Notes: generated by a model not told the origin, from the sequence alone. A DNA stretch of 64,000 nt from Yersinia enterocolitica (GCA_002082245.2 NBTC02000002.1:3224001-3288000), one strand, 5' to 3'. Positions 19,935 to 27,477 are shown, counted from the stretch's first letter. Program-made: numbers and translations.

Positions 19935-21026
19935 TCACTTTTCAGCTAAGGCCCGGAGTAAGTGGTTAGCTACCTCGACAAAACTTGCCAACGCCTCTTC
20001 ATAGGAGTGTGGTTCCTGCGAATAAACCAGTGGGCTAAGCCTCGTTATGTATAAATGGTTCAACCATTTACCCTGCCCATCTTTAGTATTTTTTATGACA
20101 TCAAGACTTTTACTCAGGACACTATACGGGTCATCAACGAATGCCTGAAATTGCTGTGAATATTCTTCCATATCAGTTTTTACTGAGTGCCCGAACATAC
20201 TAGCAGCAGCATTAATCGCTTTGGGTTTTATTGTGTATATGCGCCATACATCATAAATATGCCGTACTAGCGCCTCATCAAATTCGGCTTGCCTCACGCC
20301 AGCACAATACATTGCAAATCGTCTTAGAAGAGATAAGACCTTTTCGGCAAGAGTCTCGGATATGTTGATACATTCGATATCAAAATCAGGGTAGCTTTTA
20401 CCATTTACTAATTGTTGATAAAGATAATTAATCTTTAACTTCTCAGTAGGTAAATTGATGGGGCGATTTATTAATTCTACTTTTATACAGCTACGCAAAG
20501 GGTTAGAAACACCGCTACTGAAATTCCCTTGATAGCTTAAATCGACATTATAATGACGGTGCTTATCATTAATTTCAGGGTTTTCACCTTCTTTATCAGT
20601 AAGGTAGAAACCTAGTTCTTCTAGCTTTGTTGTCAGTTTTTTATGAATATCTTTCAGTCTTGCTTTATCAGATGAGCATTCATTTTTTAATTTATAGGTG
20701 TTCGGAACCTCTGGAAGAATGACTTTTATATCAATATCTTCTGACATCCGACTAATCAAATTATAAGCTTTCGATAAGCAAGTACCGCCAGCAAACACTA
20801 ATCGGACAGGAAGCTCTATATTTACTGGCTCAACAGGTAATTTTTTACTTCTAGGGTCAAATCCTTTTAACTGTGCCTCATGCACTACATTCAAGTTAGC
20901 TAATACACGCAATGCATCTGTTACATGCACATCTTTTTCAGCGACAAATGCTGGCAGGCCATTTAGCAGGCCCGCAGCTTCCGCATCCTGAATATCAGCA
21001 ATTTGCTCATCCGTAAGTTTTTTCAT
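19935..21026 (-). CDS. abiEii: AbiEii/AbiGii-type nucleotidyltransferase toxin (type IV TA)
   Basis: Toxin of an AbiE-like abortive-infection toxin-antitoxin system; family members are nucleotidyltransferases that modify tRNA or other targets using NTPs. The 363-residue protein has the diagnostic block VFAGGTCLSKAYNLISRMSEDIDIK (split here: GGT motif, about residues 80-83, then SEDIDIK with the catalytic acidic residues near 95-99). A later helical region with ETLAEKVLSLLRR carries the conserved Lys of the family. It overlaps the antitoxin gene by 20 bases, and the region is AT-rich compared with the host genes. Function in phage defence is inferred from the family and the island context. Confidence 0.85.
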   Translation of the reverse strand: MKKLTDEQIADIQDAEAAGLLNGLPAFVAEKDVHVTDALRVLANLNVVHEAQLKGFDPRSKKLPVEPVNIELPVRLVFAGGTCLSKAYNLISRMSEDIDIKVILPEVPNTYKLKNECSSDKARLKDIHKKLTTKLEELGFYLTDKEGENPEINDKHRHYNVDLSYQGNFSSGVSNPLRSCIKVELINRPINLPTEKLKINYLYQQLVNGKSYPDFDIECINISETLAEKVLSLLRRFAMYCAGVRQAEFDEALVRHIYDVWRIYTIKPKAINAAASMFGHSVKTDMEEYSQQFQAFVDDPYSVLSKSLDVIKNTKDGQGKWLNHLYITRLSPLVYSQEPHSYEEALASFVEVANHLLRALAEK

Positions 21027-21414
21027 ATTTTACATTTTTACCCGAAACAGTGATGTTTCTGGATATTTTCCTTCCTGGAGTTCTGACTTGGAGCTGCATT
21101 GGGATCTGTGTCGTTCTTCCCGCGTTATAATCCTCTAAGGCCTTGCCCTGAGTGACTTTCACGTTGAGTTTTTTGAACGTTTCTTCCACAACAGTTTCAA
21201 ATGGTGCGGCTACCGTCCTTTTCCCCGCAAATCGGTTAAATCTAGTTTTTGCATACACGCCAAGGCTAACCCGAATTAATACGCCCTCTTTAACGAGTTC
21301 AGACAATGCCTTGCTAACTTGCGATTTGCTACCCAAGTGTTCCAGCTCCGAACGCAGTACAACAATACCTTTCCGGTTGGCGATGGAGCGCAACAGTTTT
21401 TGCTTCAAAATCAT
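21007..21414 (-). CDS. abiEi: AbiEi-type antitoxin, winged helix-turn-helix
   Basis: Partner of the AbiEii toxin. The 135-residue protein starts with a winged helix-turn-helix: VLRSELEHLGSKSQVSKALSELVKEGVLIRVSLGVYAK, as in AbiEi/DUF6088 proteins, and continues into a basic C-terminal part. AbiEi antitoxins repress their own promoter and counteract the toxin without direct binding (type IV). It has an excellent ribosome site (AAAGGAGG, six bases before ATG at 21414) and overlaps the toxin start, giving tight coupling. It is shorter than the best-known AbiEi (about 200 residues), so the second domain is reduced. Confidence 0.78.
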   Translation of the reverse strand: MILKQKLLRSIANRKGIVVLRSELEHLGSKSQVSKALSELVKEGVLIRVSLGVYAKTRFNRFAGKRTVAAPFETVVEETFKKLNVKVTQGKALEDYNAGRTTQIPMQLQVRTPGRKISRNITVSGKNVKYEKTYG

Positions 21415-21594
21415 GATTGCCTCCTTTAAGCACTCATAGGTAAATCAATGCTTATTATAGATTGTTTTTAATTTAAAACAATGAGTTACTTTAAAAAATT
21501 AAAGTTATAAATGAGCATCTATATCTTGTTAACTATCAAGAGATTAGTATGTTAAGTGCTCAAATGAAGTGAGATGGAGTGATTCTTAATCTTT

Positions 21595-21618
21595 AAAGGC
21601 ATCTCACGATGCCTTTTT
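21595..21618. terminator. Terminator hairpin between the Ash region and abiE
   Basis: AAAGGCATC/GATGCCTTT around TCAC, with a U run on the plus strand and a shorter one on the minus strand. It directly follows the 61-residue gene on the minus strand and probably ends that transcript. Confidence 0.65.
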
Positions 21619-21629
21619 GCATTTAGGGG

Positions 21630-21815
21630 TTATTCGGCCTCGAGAGGCTCACTGATAGCTTGATGATAAGTTTGATGTAGCAGGTCTATTTGCTGCCATA
21701 GGACGAGATTGAGTATTTCTTTTGCAGCGGGTTGATCAAGCACGACAACGGCGTAAATGAGCGCACGGCAATGATCAATGAGGTCTTCCACTTCGCGGGG
21801 CGAGTTATCGTACAT
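21630..21815 (-). CDS. Small island protein (61 residues), function unknown
   Basis: The ATG at 21815 is preceded by GGAGGTGCGCC, a near-perfect ribosome site, and opens MYDNSPREVEDLIDHC, continuing as an acidic, helical protein of 61 residues ending SEPLEAE. The frame stays open upstream to a TTG at 21911, but that part has no start signal. Small helical proteins of this sort follow the Ash gene in P4-like satellites; no function is known to me. It ends just before a terminator. Confidence 0.6.
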   Translation of the reverse strand: MYDNSPREVEDLIDHCRALIYAVVVLDQPAAKEILNLVLWQQIDLLHQTYHQAISEPLEAE

Positions 21816-21915
21816 GGCGCACCTCCGGCCGGAGAGTGGCGGCCAGTGATGCTGGCAGGTGAAGAAAAGCGATACGGCAAGGGGCTTTAGTCGTCGAATC
21901 CATGATGACAACCTC

Positions 21916-22041
21916 TCAGTTGATGGCTTTATCCCACCACCAAGAGCTGCTAATCCCTTTGGGTGGTGGACTGAACGGGGTTAGCAGACCGGTCAACAGA
22001 GAACCCGGCGCATCTTTCGATGCCCCCGTCCAGCCCACCAT
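21916..22041 (-). CDS. Short Ash-like ORF of P4-type satellites
   Basis: The 41-residue frame opens MVGWTGASKDAPGSLLTG and ends WWWDKAIN. The MVGW-GASKDAPGS block is characteristic of the Ash family of P4-like satellites and prophages, where longer versions exist; here a TGA stops the frame three codons before the ATG, so the N-terminal part of longer forms is missing or read from another frame (a 62-codon frame, 21993-22181, covers the same bases and ends RGHRKMRRVLC). It follows a strongly structured leader. The role of Ash is not well established. Confidence 0.5.
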   Translation of the reverse strand: MVGWTGASKDAPGSLLTGLLTPFSPPPKGISSSWWWDKAIN

Positions 22042-22059
22042 TGTTTTTCACAGGTGTAA

Positions 22060-22150
22060 CTGTACCCGCACATAGTAACCGCCTGCGCGGTTGTGCGCTC
22101 TGTTTTGTCTCGGGCTGCTAAACCCAGCAACGGATTTTGCCGCTGCAAGG
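22060..22150 (-). ncRNA. Structured leader before the Ash-like ORF, possible C4/CI-type antisense RNA
   Basis: On the minus strand three hairpins follow each other: GCAGCGG/CCGTTGC (about 22131-22146), GCTGGG-TTTA-GCAGCCC (about 22112-22128), and a long stem CGCACA-AACCGC/GCGGTT-TGTGCG (22067-22097). In P4 and P1, immunity relies on a small structured RNA (CI, C4) encoded just upstream of such genes. The fold is seen by eye; identity with C4/CI is inferred from position only. Confidence 0.4.
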
Positions 22151-22290
22151 GCACTATATCCGGCCATTCTCTACTGTTCAATTAACCAGTAGTAAATTAG
22201 GACAAACATTTTTGTAGATGCGAGAGGGGCCGCATTTGTAGGGGAATTGATCATTGAGTTTTTGTTTCAGTAAAACAGCCACTTTATATT

Positions 22291-22506
22291 ATGTACATTT
22301 GACTCATATTTTTCGACATATGGTGAGAGTATGTCGATTGTATCGACATGTATTCACAACATGTACATTTACTCAATGATTTTAGACACGTAATCACATA
22401 TGTCGATTGCATCGACATGTTTTCATATCATGTACATTTATTTTATATTTTTCGACATGTGACTTTGAAATTCGCAGATTTAGGTTTATAGTATTTTCAT
22501 GTCGAT
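22291..22506. promoter_or_regulatory. Three-copy ~70-bp operator array upstream of fic
   Basis: ATGTACATTT recurs at 22291, 22361 and 22430 (periods 70 and 69). Within the first two copies lies the dyad ATGTCGAT-N3-ATCGACAT (22331-22349 and 22400-22418), 40 and 39 bases after the copy start. Half sites TCGACAT (22313, 22452) and CATGTCGAT (22498) flank them, the last overlapping the likely transcription start. ATGTACAT is itself palindromic. The array fills the 230 bases before the fic promoter and looks like cooperative repression sites; the C-terminal winged helix of Fic is one candidate binder. Confidence 0.75.
22465..22492 (+). promoter_or_regulatory. Likely sigma-70 promoter of fic
   Basis: TTGAAA (22465-22470) and TATAGT (22487-22492) are separated by 16 bases, 33 bases before the fic start region, right after the third repeat copy. 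Confidence 0.6.
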
Positions 22507-22525
22507 AAAAGGATGAGGAATGAAC

Positions 22526-23629
22526 ATGATATGGAACCCTACACAACCGTATAATGACCTGCCACGATTGCCGCCAAAACAAGAAATTGAGACTAAGCGT
22601 GTACTAAAAGCATGCGTTGAAGCGAGAACTGCACTTGAAGGGTTAAAACGGGCGGGCGAGTTATTACCGAATCAGAATCTTCTCATTAATCTAATTCCTA
22701 TTTTAGAAGCTAAAGATAGTTCTGAGATAGAAAATATTGTGACAACTACTGATAAGTTATTCCAGTATTCCAGTGAGGACAGTAATGCTGATCCTATGAC
22801 AAAGGAAGCATTAAGATATAGGACTGCACTTTATGAAGGTTATCAAGAATTAAAAGATAGGCCGCTATGTGTAAATACGGCATTAAAGGTTTGTAATACG
22901 ATCAAAAACTCAAAAATGGAGATCAGGAAAATTCCAGGGACAGCATTAAAAAACCAAGCTACTGGTGAGACCATTTATACACCTCCAGTTGGAGAGAGAA
23001 ATATTATAGAGTTACTTTCAAATTGGGAGAAATTTATCCATCAAGAGGATGATCTTGATCCTTTAGTTAAATTAGCAGTTACACATTATCAATTTGAAGC
23101 TATCCATCCGTTTTCTGATGGAAATGGTCGCACAGGGAGAGTCATTAATTTATTGTTTTTAATAGATAAAAATCTAATCACCTTACCTATTCTTTATTTG
23201 AGTCGATACATTATTAAAAATAAAAATAGTTATTACTCCTTATTATTGAAAGTAACAAAAGATGGTGATTGGGAATCATGGATTTTATTTATACTGTCTG
23301 CGATTGAGAATACATCAAAATGGACGTTAGAAAAAATAAATGCAATTCGTGAACTAATGGAACATACATCATCACATATGAAAAATGAAATTAACGATAT
23401 TTATAGCTATGAATTATTGCAGTGTATTTTCGAGCAACCCTACTGTAGAATACAAAATTTAGTGAGTAATGGGATCGCAAAAAGGCAGACAGCATCAAAC
23501 TATTTAAAGAAGTTGTGTGAAATAAATATATTGCATGAAATTCACTCAGGAAAAGAAAAGCTCTTTGTTAATTATAATTTAATTAATTTAATGAGCGATG
23601 ATGAGAATAAATTCTCTCGCTATTTTTGA
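22526..23629 (+). CDS. fic: Class II Fic family AMP-transferase with C-terminal winged helix
   Basis: Fic enzymes attach AMP (or another nucleotide part) to target proteins. The core motif HPFSDGNGRTGR lies at about residues 196-207 with catalytic His and the phosphate-binding NGRTGR. The autoinhibitory helix motif S-x-x-x-E-N is at about residues 67-72 (SSEIEN), placing it in class II, in which inhibition is built in at the N terminus, so no separate antitoxin is needed. The N-terminal WNPTQPYNDLPRLPPKQEIET and the C-terminal helix-turn-helix-like region (IFEQPYCRIQNLVSNGIAKRQTA, split by a loop) resemble Shewanella SoFic, 372 residues. Start at 22526 has GAGG seven bases before; 22520 is also possible. 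AT-rich, unlike the host. Confidence 0.92.
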   Translation: MIWNPTQPYNDLPRLPPKQEIETKRVLKACVEARTALEGLKRAGELLPNQNLLINLIPILEAKDSSEIENIVTTTDKLFQYSSEDSNADPMTKEALRYRTALYEGYQELKDRPLCVNTALKVCNTIKNSKMEIRKIPGTALKNQATGETIYTPPVGERNIIELLSNWEKFIHQEDDLDPLVKLAVTHYQFEAIHPFSDGNGRTGRVINLLFLIDKNLITLPILYLSRYIIKNKNSYYSLLLKVTKDGDWESWILFILSAIENTSKWTLEKINAIRELMEHTSSHMKNEINDIYSYELLQCIFEQPYCRIQNLVSNGIAKRQTASNYLKKLCEINILHEIHSGKEKLFVNYNLINLMSDDENKFSRYF

Positions 23630-23869
23630 TTTTATGGATGCTATCCATGAATACCAATAGGATGGCATTAATATATCATTTATTCTAAATAACTTACTAT
23701 AAATTGAGTAGTAGCTTATTGAGACAGATTCTATATTTCATCTATATGCAAAATTTACATAAATTCAATACATTTATATAACGTAACGGCCCCATCCCCA
23801 CTATTCACCCCCTTCACCAAGCAACAAGATCACCCCCACAACCCTTGCCCGCTCTGGCCTCAGCCTCTC

Positions 23870-24036
23870 TGAACACTCCCCCTCAGACTCTTCAGCAACT
23901 GTTCAGGTGTTCAGTTTTTAATACCTGCCATCCACGAATTAATGAATACCTCTGAATACTGACTGAACAGTTATTAGTAAACTATTCAGTCGGTTTTTAT
24001 CTTTGTATTTCAATTAATTAAATCTATTTCTGAACA
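23870..24036. repeat. Cluster of TGAACA iterons next to the alpha-type replicase gene
   Basis: The word TGAACA, in either orientation, occurs at 23870, 23900 (inverted), 23908 (inverted), 23964 and 24031, five times within 167 bases, mostly preceded by C and followed by G or C. P4 origin iterons bound by the alpha protein contain the core GTGAACA. Position just 3' of the alpha-like gene resembles P4 crr/ori placement. Origin function is inferred. The remaining sequence in 23630-24064 is AT-rich and non-coding. Confidence 0.5.
23961..23996 (+). terminator. Candidate terminator downstream of fic
   Basis: The imperfect dyad GACTGAACAGTT/AACTATTCAGTC is followed by GGTTTTTAT on the plus strand. 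It would end the fic transcript 330 bases after its stop; the same arms also contain an iteron-like TGAACA, so it may have another role. Confidence 0.5.
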
Positions 24037-24064
24037 CTCTGAATAAGCCAGAGGTGAAAAATAA

Positions 24065-26359
24065 TTAGTGGGGTGGCTCTTCCGGTTGCGGATGGTGGGG
24101 CAGTGCCAGGGCGGGGAGCCAGTCATTGGCGGTGTCGGATAAATCCATGTTGTAGCGGAAGCCTTTGTCGGTCCGGGCTTTTTTGTATTCTGCACCGAAT
24201 TCTTTCATTACTTTGGGAAAGTCTTTGCCGAATTTGGTTAACGATAATGAACGCTGATGGCCGTAAGCCTCCATATAAGCCAGATAAGCGTGATACAGAT
24301 AAATACGCGGAGCGCGCGGGGAAATTGCCAGCGTTCCCATATACATACCGACCGCTTCGCCCAGCTCGACAATGTGGGCGCAGAAGCCATAAAGCGGGTC
24401 GGCATCCCGCTTAACCCCCATCGCCTCCCGTGAATCTCGCTGCTCAAGTAGCAACTTTCGCGCATTGTCCTGATCGGCGAATTCGGCCAGCAGGCAGCGG
24501 ATCACCACCGGCAGTTCTGCCGCGATTTTCTCGCCGATCAGCGGATCTTTATCCGCCTCTTTCACTGGATGGTTGAACGCGAAAATCACCCGCCGTCGGG
24601 CAATACCGCCTTGCCGCTCAGTGAAACTCATCGGCTCGTTATTGGTCGCCAGCACCACGGCGGTTATTAAAGTGCTGAATTGTTTCTCATATTTGCCGTC
24701 GATTTCCACTAAATCTCCGCCAGTGATGGCCTTGATACCCGCTCCCTCACCGACATATTTCACCTGATCGGGCAACGTAATCAGGCTTTTGCCGACAAAC
24801 TGCGCGCGCCCTCTGGCCTGATCAAGCGCCGCCATATTGCCGGAGGCGGTGTTCTGGCGGCCAGCCAGCAAGGTGGCGATGTGGGTGAATACCGATTTCC
24901 CGCTGCCGCCCTCGCCGGTGACCTCGAGGAATAATTGCCAGTCGAAGCGGTTAGACAGGATCATGAACAGCGCGGCTCTGATGCGGGCCATTTTGGGTAA
25001 TTCGTCATTGGCCGCATGGGCCAGCCACTTGGCGAAATGGGGGGCGTGGCGTGCCAGATTTTCGTCTGGTCGCGGTTCGGTGAATATGATGTCGTTATGA
25101 TGCTGCAACCAATCATTGGCGCAATGCGGCCGGAACTGTCTGGCTTTCAGGTCATAAACCCCATTCTGAAAGCCGATCAAGTGGCGCGACGGCTCGGCCA
25201 TGATCGGGATTTGCAGCTTCATCGCTTCAATGGCATTGCGGATACCGGCCGGTGAATAAGGCGTGTCGTTGGCGTTGAAAATCATCACCAGTTCGCGCCG
25301 CAACACACCATCGGGCAGCTTATCCCAGCGCTCGCCATCATAGTGATAAACCGTTTCACTCTCGGTATGCACCGCAATCTGCCCGTAATGTTCGGCCAAT
25401 AACTGCCCGCGCTGGCTGGCGGCCATTTGCGATAATGTCGGATATAACCCTTTATTTTCAGACGCTTGACTCTCCGGCGGCGGCTGATACAAACCATGAT
25501 AGAAGCTGTTACGCGCCTGCCCGGTACCGGCTTGCTGGCGGTAATCATCCCAATCGGCTTTATACGGGGTCGGCGGCAGTGTCACCCAACCATCGACCAC
25601 GCTGGCCACTTTTTCTGCGGCCAGTTGGCCGGTATTAGCAGCACCTTGCGGGTTCACATCATTATCAGCCGCAATGATGATTTTCGCGCCAGGCCAACGG
25701 GTGCGGCATGCCAGTGCCACCGATAACAGATTACCGGCATCGATGGCGGCGATAACCACGGCGGCCGGTAGTAACAACGCCAGACTTTGTGCCGTGGCAT
25801 AACCCTCGACTAGCACCACGGTCTCAGCCTGTGCTGGCAGCGATTTGAGTGGGATAAACGCGCCTTTTTTGCGGCTACCGGCGATCAGCTTTTTTGTGCC
25901 ATCAGGCCGGATAATCTGTGCGCCGGTGCTGTCGCCCGCCATATTCTGTAATGTCAGCAATAACGAGCCATCCGGCAGAATAGGTAATTTATGGCCGCTC
26001 AGACCTTTATTAATTAAATAGCGAGATTCCCCTGGCGTGGTTTTCGCCATCAAAGAGGCCAGATCCGGCGCTTTAGGTTTGGGTAAGATACCGAGAATAT
26101 CGGCCACCAGCTGCGCGGCTTCAGTTAGCGAGCATTGTCGGACATTTTTCACCAAATCTAAACCGTCACCGGATTGCGGTTCGCACTGATTACAAAACCA
26201 CGTTCCCGCACCCTGACGGTCATCAAAACGAAAGCGATCTTTACCGCCACAAGCCGGACAGGGGGAGTGCTGTTTGCTGTGGCTGATCGCCAGCGCATCC
26301 AGAATAAAGTCCCATTTCCCGCGCGCCTGAGCCGCGACCCCGGCAATAAATTGATTCAT
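24065..26359 (-). CDS. P4 alpha-like primase-helicase
   Basis: Replication initiator of P4-type satellites, combining primase, helicase and origin binding. 764 residues against 777 in P4. Order: N-terminal zinc ribbon with CPACGGKDRFRF and CNQCEPQSGDG (about residues 35-65); Toprim-like primase core with VLVEGYATAQS and IIIAADND (about 180-230); P4-type superfamily 3 helicase with Walker A GEGGSGKS near residue 485, then NTASGNMAALDQARGRAQFVGK and sensor segment AVVLATNNEP; and a C-terminal domain that in P4 binds iterons. The start at 26359 has AAGGAAG upstream. GC content is higher than in neighbouring fic and abiE genes. TGAACA iterons follow its 3' end. Confidence 0.93.
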   Translation of the reverse strand: MNQFIAGVAAQARGKWDFILDALAISHSKQHSPCPACGGKDRFRFDDRQGAGTWFCNQCEPQSGDGLDLVKNVRQCSLTEAAQLVADILGILPKPKAPDLASLMAKTTPGESRYLINKGLSGHKLPILPDGSLLLTLQNMAGDSTGAQIIRPDGTKKLIAGSRKKGAFIPLKSLPAQAETVVLVEGYATAQSLALLLPAAVVIAAIDAGNLLSVALACRTRWPGAKIIIAADNDVNPQGAANTGQLAAEKVASVVDGWVTLPPTPYKADWDDYRQQAGTGQARNSFYHGLYQPPPESQASENKGLYPTLSQMAASQRGQLLAEHYGQIAVHTESETVYHYDGERWDKLPDGVLRRELVMIFNANDTPYSPAGIRNAIEAMKLQIPIMAEPSRHLIGFQNGVYDLKARQFRPHCANDWLQHHNDIIFTEPRPDENLARHAPHFAKWLAHAANDELPKMARIRAALFMILSNRFDWQLFLEVTGEGGSGKSVFTHIATLLAGRQNTASGNMAALDQARGRAQFVGKSLITLPDQVKYVGEGAGIKAITGGDLVEIDGKYEKQFSTLITAVVLATNNEPMSFTERQGGIARRRVIFAFNHPVKEADKDPLIGEKIAAELPVVIRCLLAEFADQDNARKLLLEQRDSREAMGVKRDADPLYGFCAHIVELGEAVGMYMGTLAISPRAPRIYLYHAYLAYMEAYGHQRSLSLTKFGKDFPKVMKEFGAEYKKARTDKGFRYNMDLSDTANDWLPALALPHHPQPEEPPH

Positions 26360-26536
26360 GACTCTTCCTTTTTACGCCGGGTTTCCGGCGAATAAAATCC
26401 ATTTTCGGGCCATTTCTAACACCCATAGCAATGTATTAAATTTTATAAATACAATTTATATATCAATTAGATACAGATAATCTGATTCTGCCATCCAGCA
26501 GTTGAACCCGGCAGAAATATTCGTAGACTCGCTACA

Positions 26537-26603
26537 TCCACCGCGCCACCCTTGCTCCGTGGTGGATAAACGCCCCGATGGCATTGAGGCTTGTCGGGGC
26601 GTT
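26537..26603. ncRNA. Two adjacent perfect hairpins between alpha and the HigB-like gene
   Basis: ATCCACC/GGTGGAT arms (26537-26567) are immediately followed by AACGCCCCGA/TCGGGGCGTT (26569-26603), both perfect. They lie 180-240 bases upstream of the alpha start on the minus strand and 55 bases before the HigB-like gene on the plus strand. P4 has its CI immunity RNA upstream of the alpha operon, so this is a second candidate for a regulatory RNA; alternatively a bidirectional terminator. The rest of 26360-26658 is AT-rich with no gene seen. Confidence 0.4.
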
Positions 26604-26658
26604 CCTTTCGATATATCCGCAGCCGGAGGAAAATAACGTTTCTGTTATTTTTTAGCCT

Positions 26659-26982
26659 ATGAACTACACCATTGAATATTACGATGACGACGTTATCACC
26701 CAGCTTCTTGCCCAACCCATCAGCTTGCAGGCCAATTTTATTAGCCTGGCTCAGCGTATGAAGCGCTACGGCGTTAGAATGGTTGATGCCACCCCGAAGC
26801 ATTACGAAGAGGTGTTTGAGCTGTGTTTTTTTGAGCCGAAAGGCTGGAATCGCGTCATTTTTATGGCGCAAATAGACTGGCAGATTGTTATTTTGCATAT
26901 TGTGGTGCAAAAAACGGCTTATATGCCGTGGAGAGAAAAGGGCAAAGCCGCCAAACGAATGAAGGAGTTGCGATTTGGATAA
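26659..26982 (+). CDS. HigB/Gp49-like toxin (RelE superfamily)
   Basis: The 107-residue protein starts MNYTIEYYDDDVITQLLAQP and shows the pattern of the phage-derived Gp49-like/HigB family: an N-terminal helix pair (ANFISLAQRMKRYG), a central strand EVFELCFFEPKGWNRVIFMA, and the C-terminal VILHIVVQKTAYMPWREKGKAAKRMKE. In this family the toxin is an mRNA interferase. The central Arg of the usual R-V-F/I-Y segment is kept (NRVIFMAQ), and basic Lys/Arg residues remain near the end. It overlaps a short downstream frame by 8 bases as toxin-first pairs do. It is transcribed opposite to most island genes. Confidence 0.75.
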   Translation: MNYTIEYYDDDVITQLLAQPISLQANFISLAQRMKRYGVRMVDATPKHYEEVFELCFFEPKGWNRVIFMAQIDWQIVILHIVVQKTAYMPWREKGKAAKRMKELRFG

Positions 26983-27127
26983 TAAACGCCAACCGCCGAA
27001 GCTGTCCCATGAGCAAGTGGTCGCCCGGATGCTAAAGAAACCGGCGGTGAGGGCAGAATACGAGCGGTTGGAGCGCCAAGATTTCGCCATCATTGATGAA
27101 ACGCTCAATGAAATACATTCCGAATAA
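26975..27127 (+). CDS. Short HigA-like partner (50 residues) lacking a helix-turn-helix
   Basis: This small frame starts at TTG (26975), seven bases after a perfect AAGGAG, and overlaps the toxin end. It reads DNKRQPPKLSHEQVVARM, then KKPAVRAEYERLERQDF, and ends after AIIDETLNEIHSE. The segment VRAEYERL-x5-FAIIDETL matches the N-terminal toxin-facing part of HigA-type antitoxins, which normally continue into an XRE helix-turn-helix; here a stop comes first and the convergent alpA gene begins 14 bases later. It could neutralise the toxin without DNA binding, or be a decayed antitoxin. Confidence 0.65.
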   Translation: MDNKRQPPKLSHEQVVARMLKKPAVRAEYERLERQDFAIIDETLNEIHSE

Positions 27128-27140
27128 TGCTCCAGCGCGT

Positions 27141-27341
27141 TCATTGCTTATTTTCCCGTGAATGTGCAATTTGCTGATCAATCCAGTCATTTACCTCACT
27201 TTCAACAAACGCGATAGCCCGCCCGCCTATTTTTATCGGTGGCGGGAAGCGCTTTTGTTTTAGGAGTTTATAAATCCACGGTCGGCTAAAACCGGTACGT
27301 TTTAATACTTCTGGCAATCGGATTAATGATGAATAGGTCAT
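27141..27341 (-). CDS. alpA: AlpA-family regulator / excisionase-like protein
   Basis: The 66-residue protein has the AlpA/MerR-like winged helix: LIRLPEVLKRTGFSRPWIYKLLKQKRFPPPIKIGGRAIAFVESEVNDWI (shown in pieces: LPEVLKRTGFSRPWIYKL as the helix-turn-helix and AFVESEVNDWI as the wing). In E. coli AlpA activates the slpA/intA integrase, and P4 Vis is a related regulator and excision factor. It is probably the island's excision control protein. Convergent with the short antitoxin gene and preceded by an array of AGTTGGA repeats that may be its own binding sites. Confidence 0.88.
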   Translation of the reverse strand: MTYSSLIRLPEVLKRTGFSRPWIYKLLKQKRFPPPIKIGGRAIAFVESEVNDWIDQQIAHSRENKQ

Positions 27342-27477
27342 TCCATGACTCCTGTTATCTCTCGGTGGCTACTGAATTAATTGAAACAAAATCAGGTCGT
27401 AATAGGGGGAAGTGACCAATAAATAATAAGAACCTTTATTCCGCTGATTTTAGGTCAATCCGTAACGCGAATACGTT

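Noticed and set aside
21686..21880. 64-codon frame overlapping the 61-residue island gene
   Set aside because: Different register from the frame with the perfect ribosome site; regarded as a shadow, though short frames around Ash genes are sometimes annotated.
22291..22506. CRISPR-like array before fic
   Set aside because: Repeats are long-period with similar internal sequence, only three copies, no equal-length unique spacers and no cas genes; better explained as operators.
26467..27144. 225-codon minus-strand open frame across the HigB-like region
   Set aside because: Antisense to the HigB-like gene and its partner, overlaps alpA, has no ribosome site and a composition unlike a protein gene.
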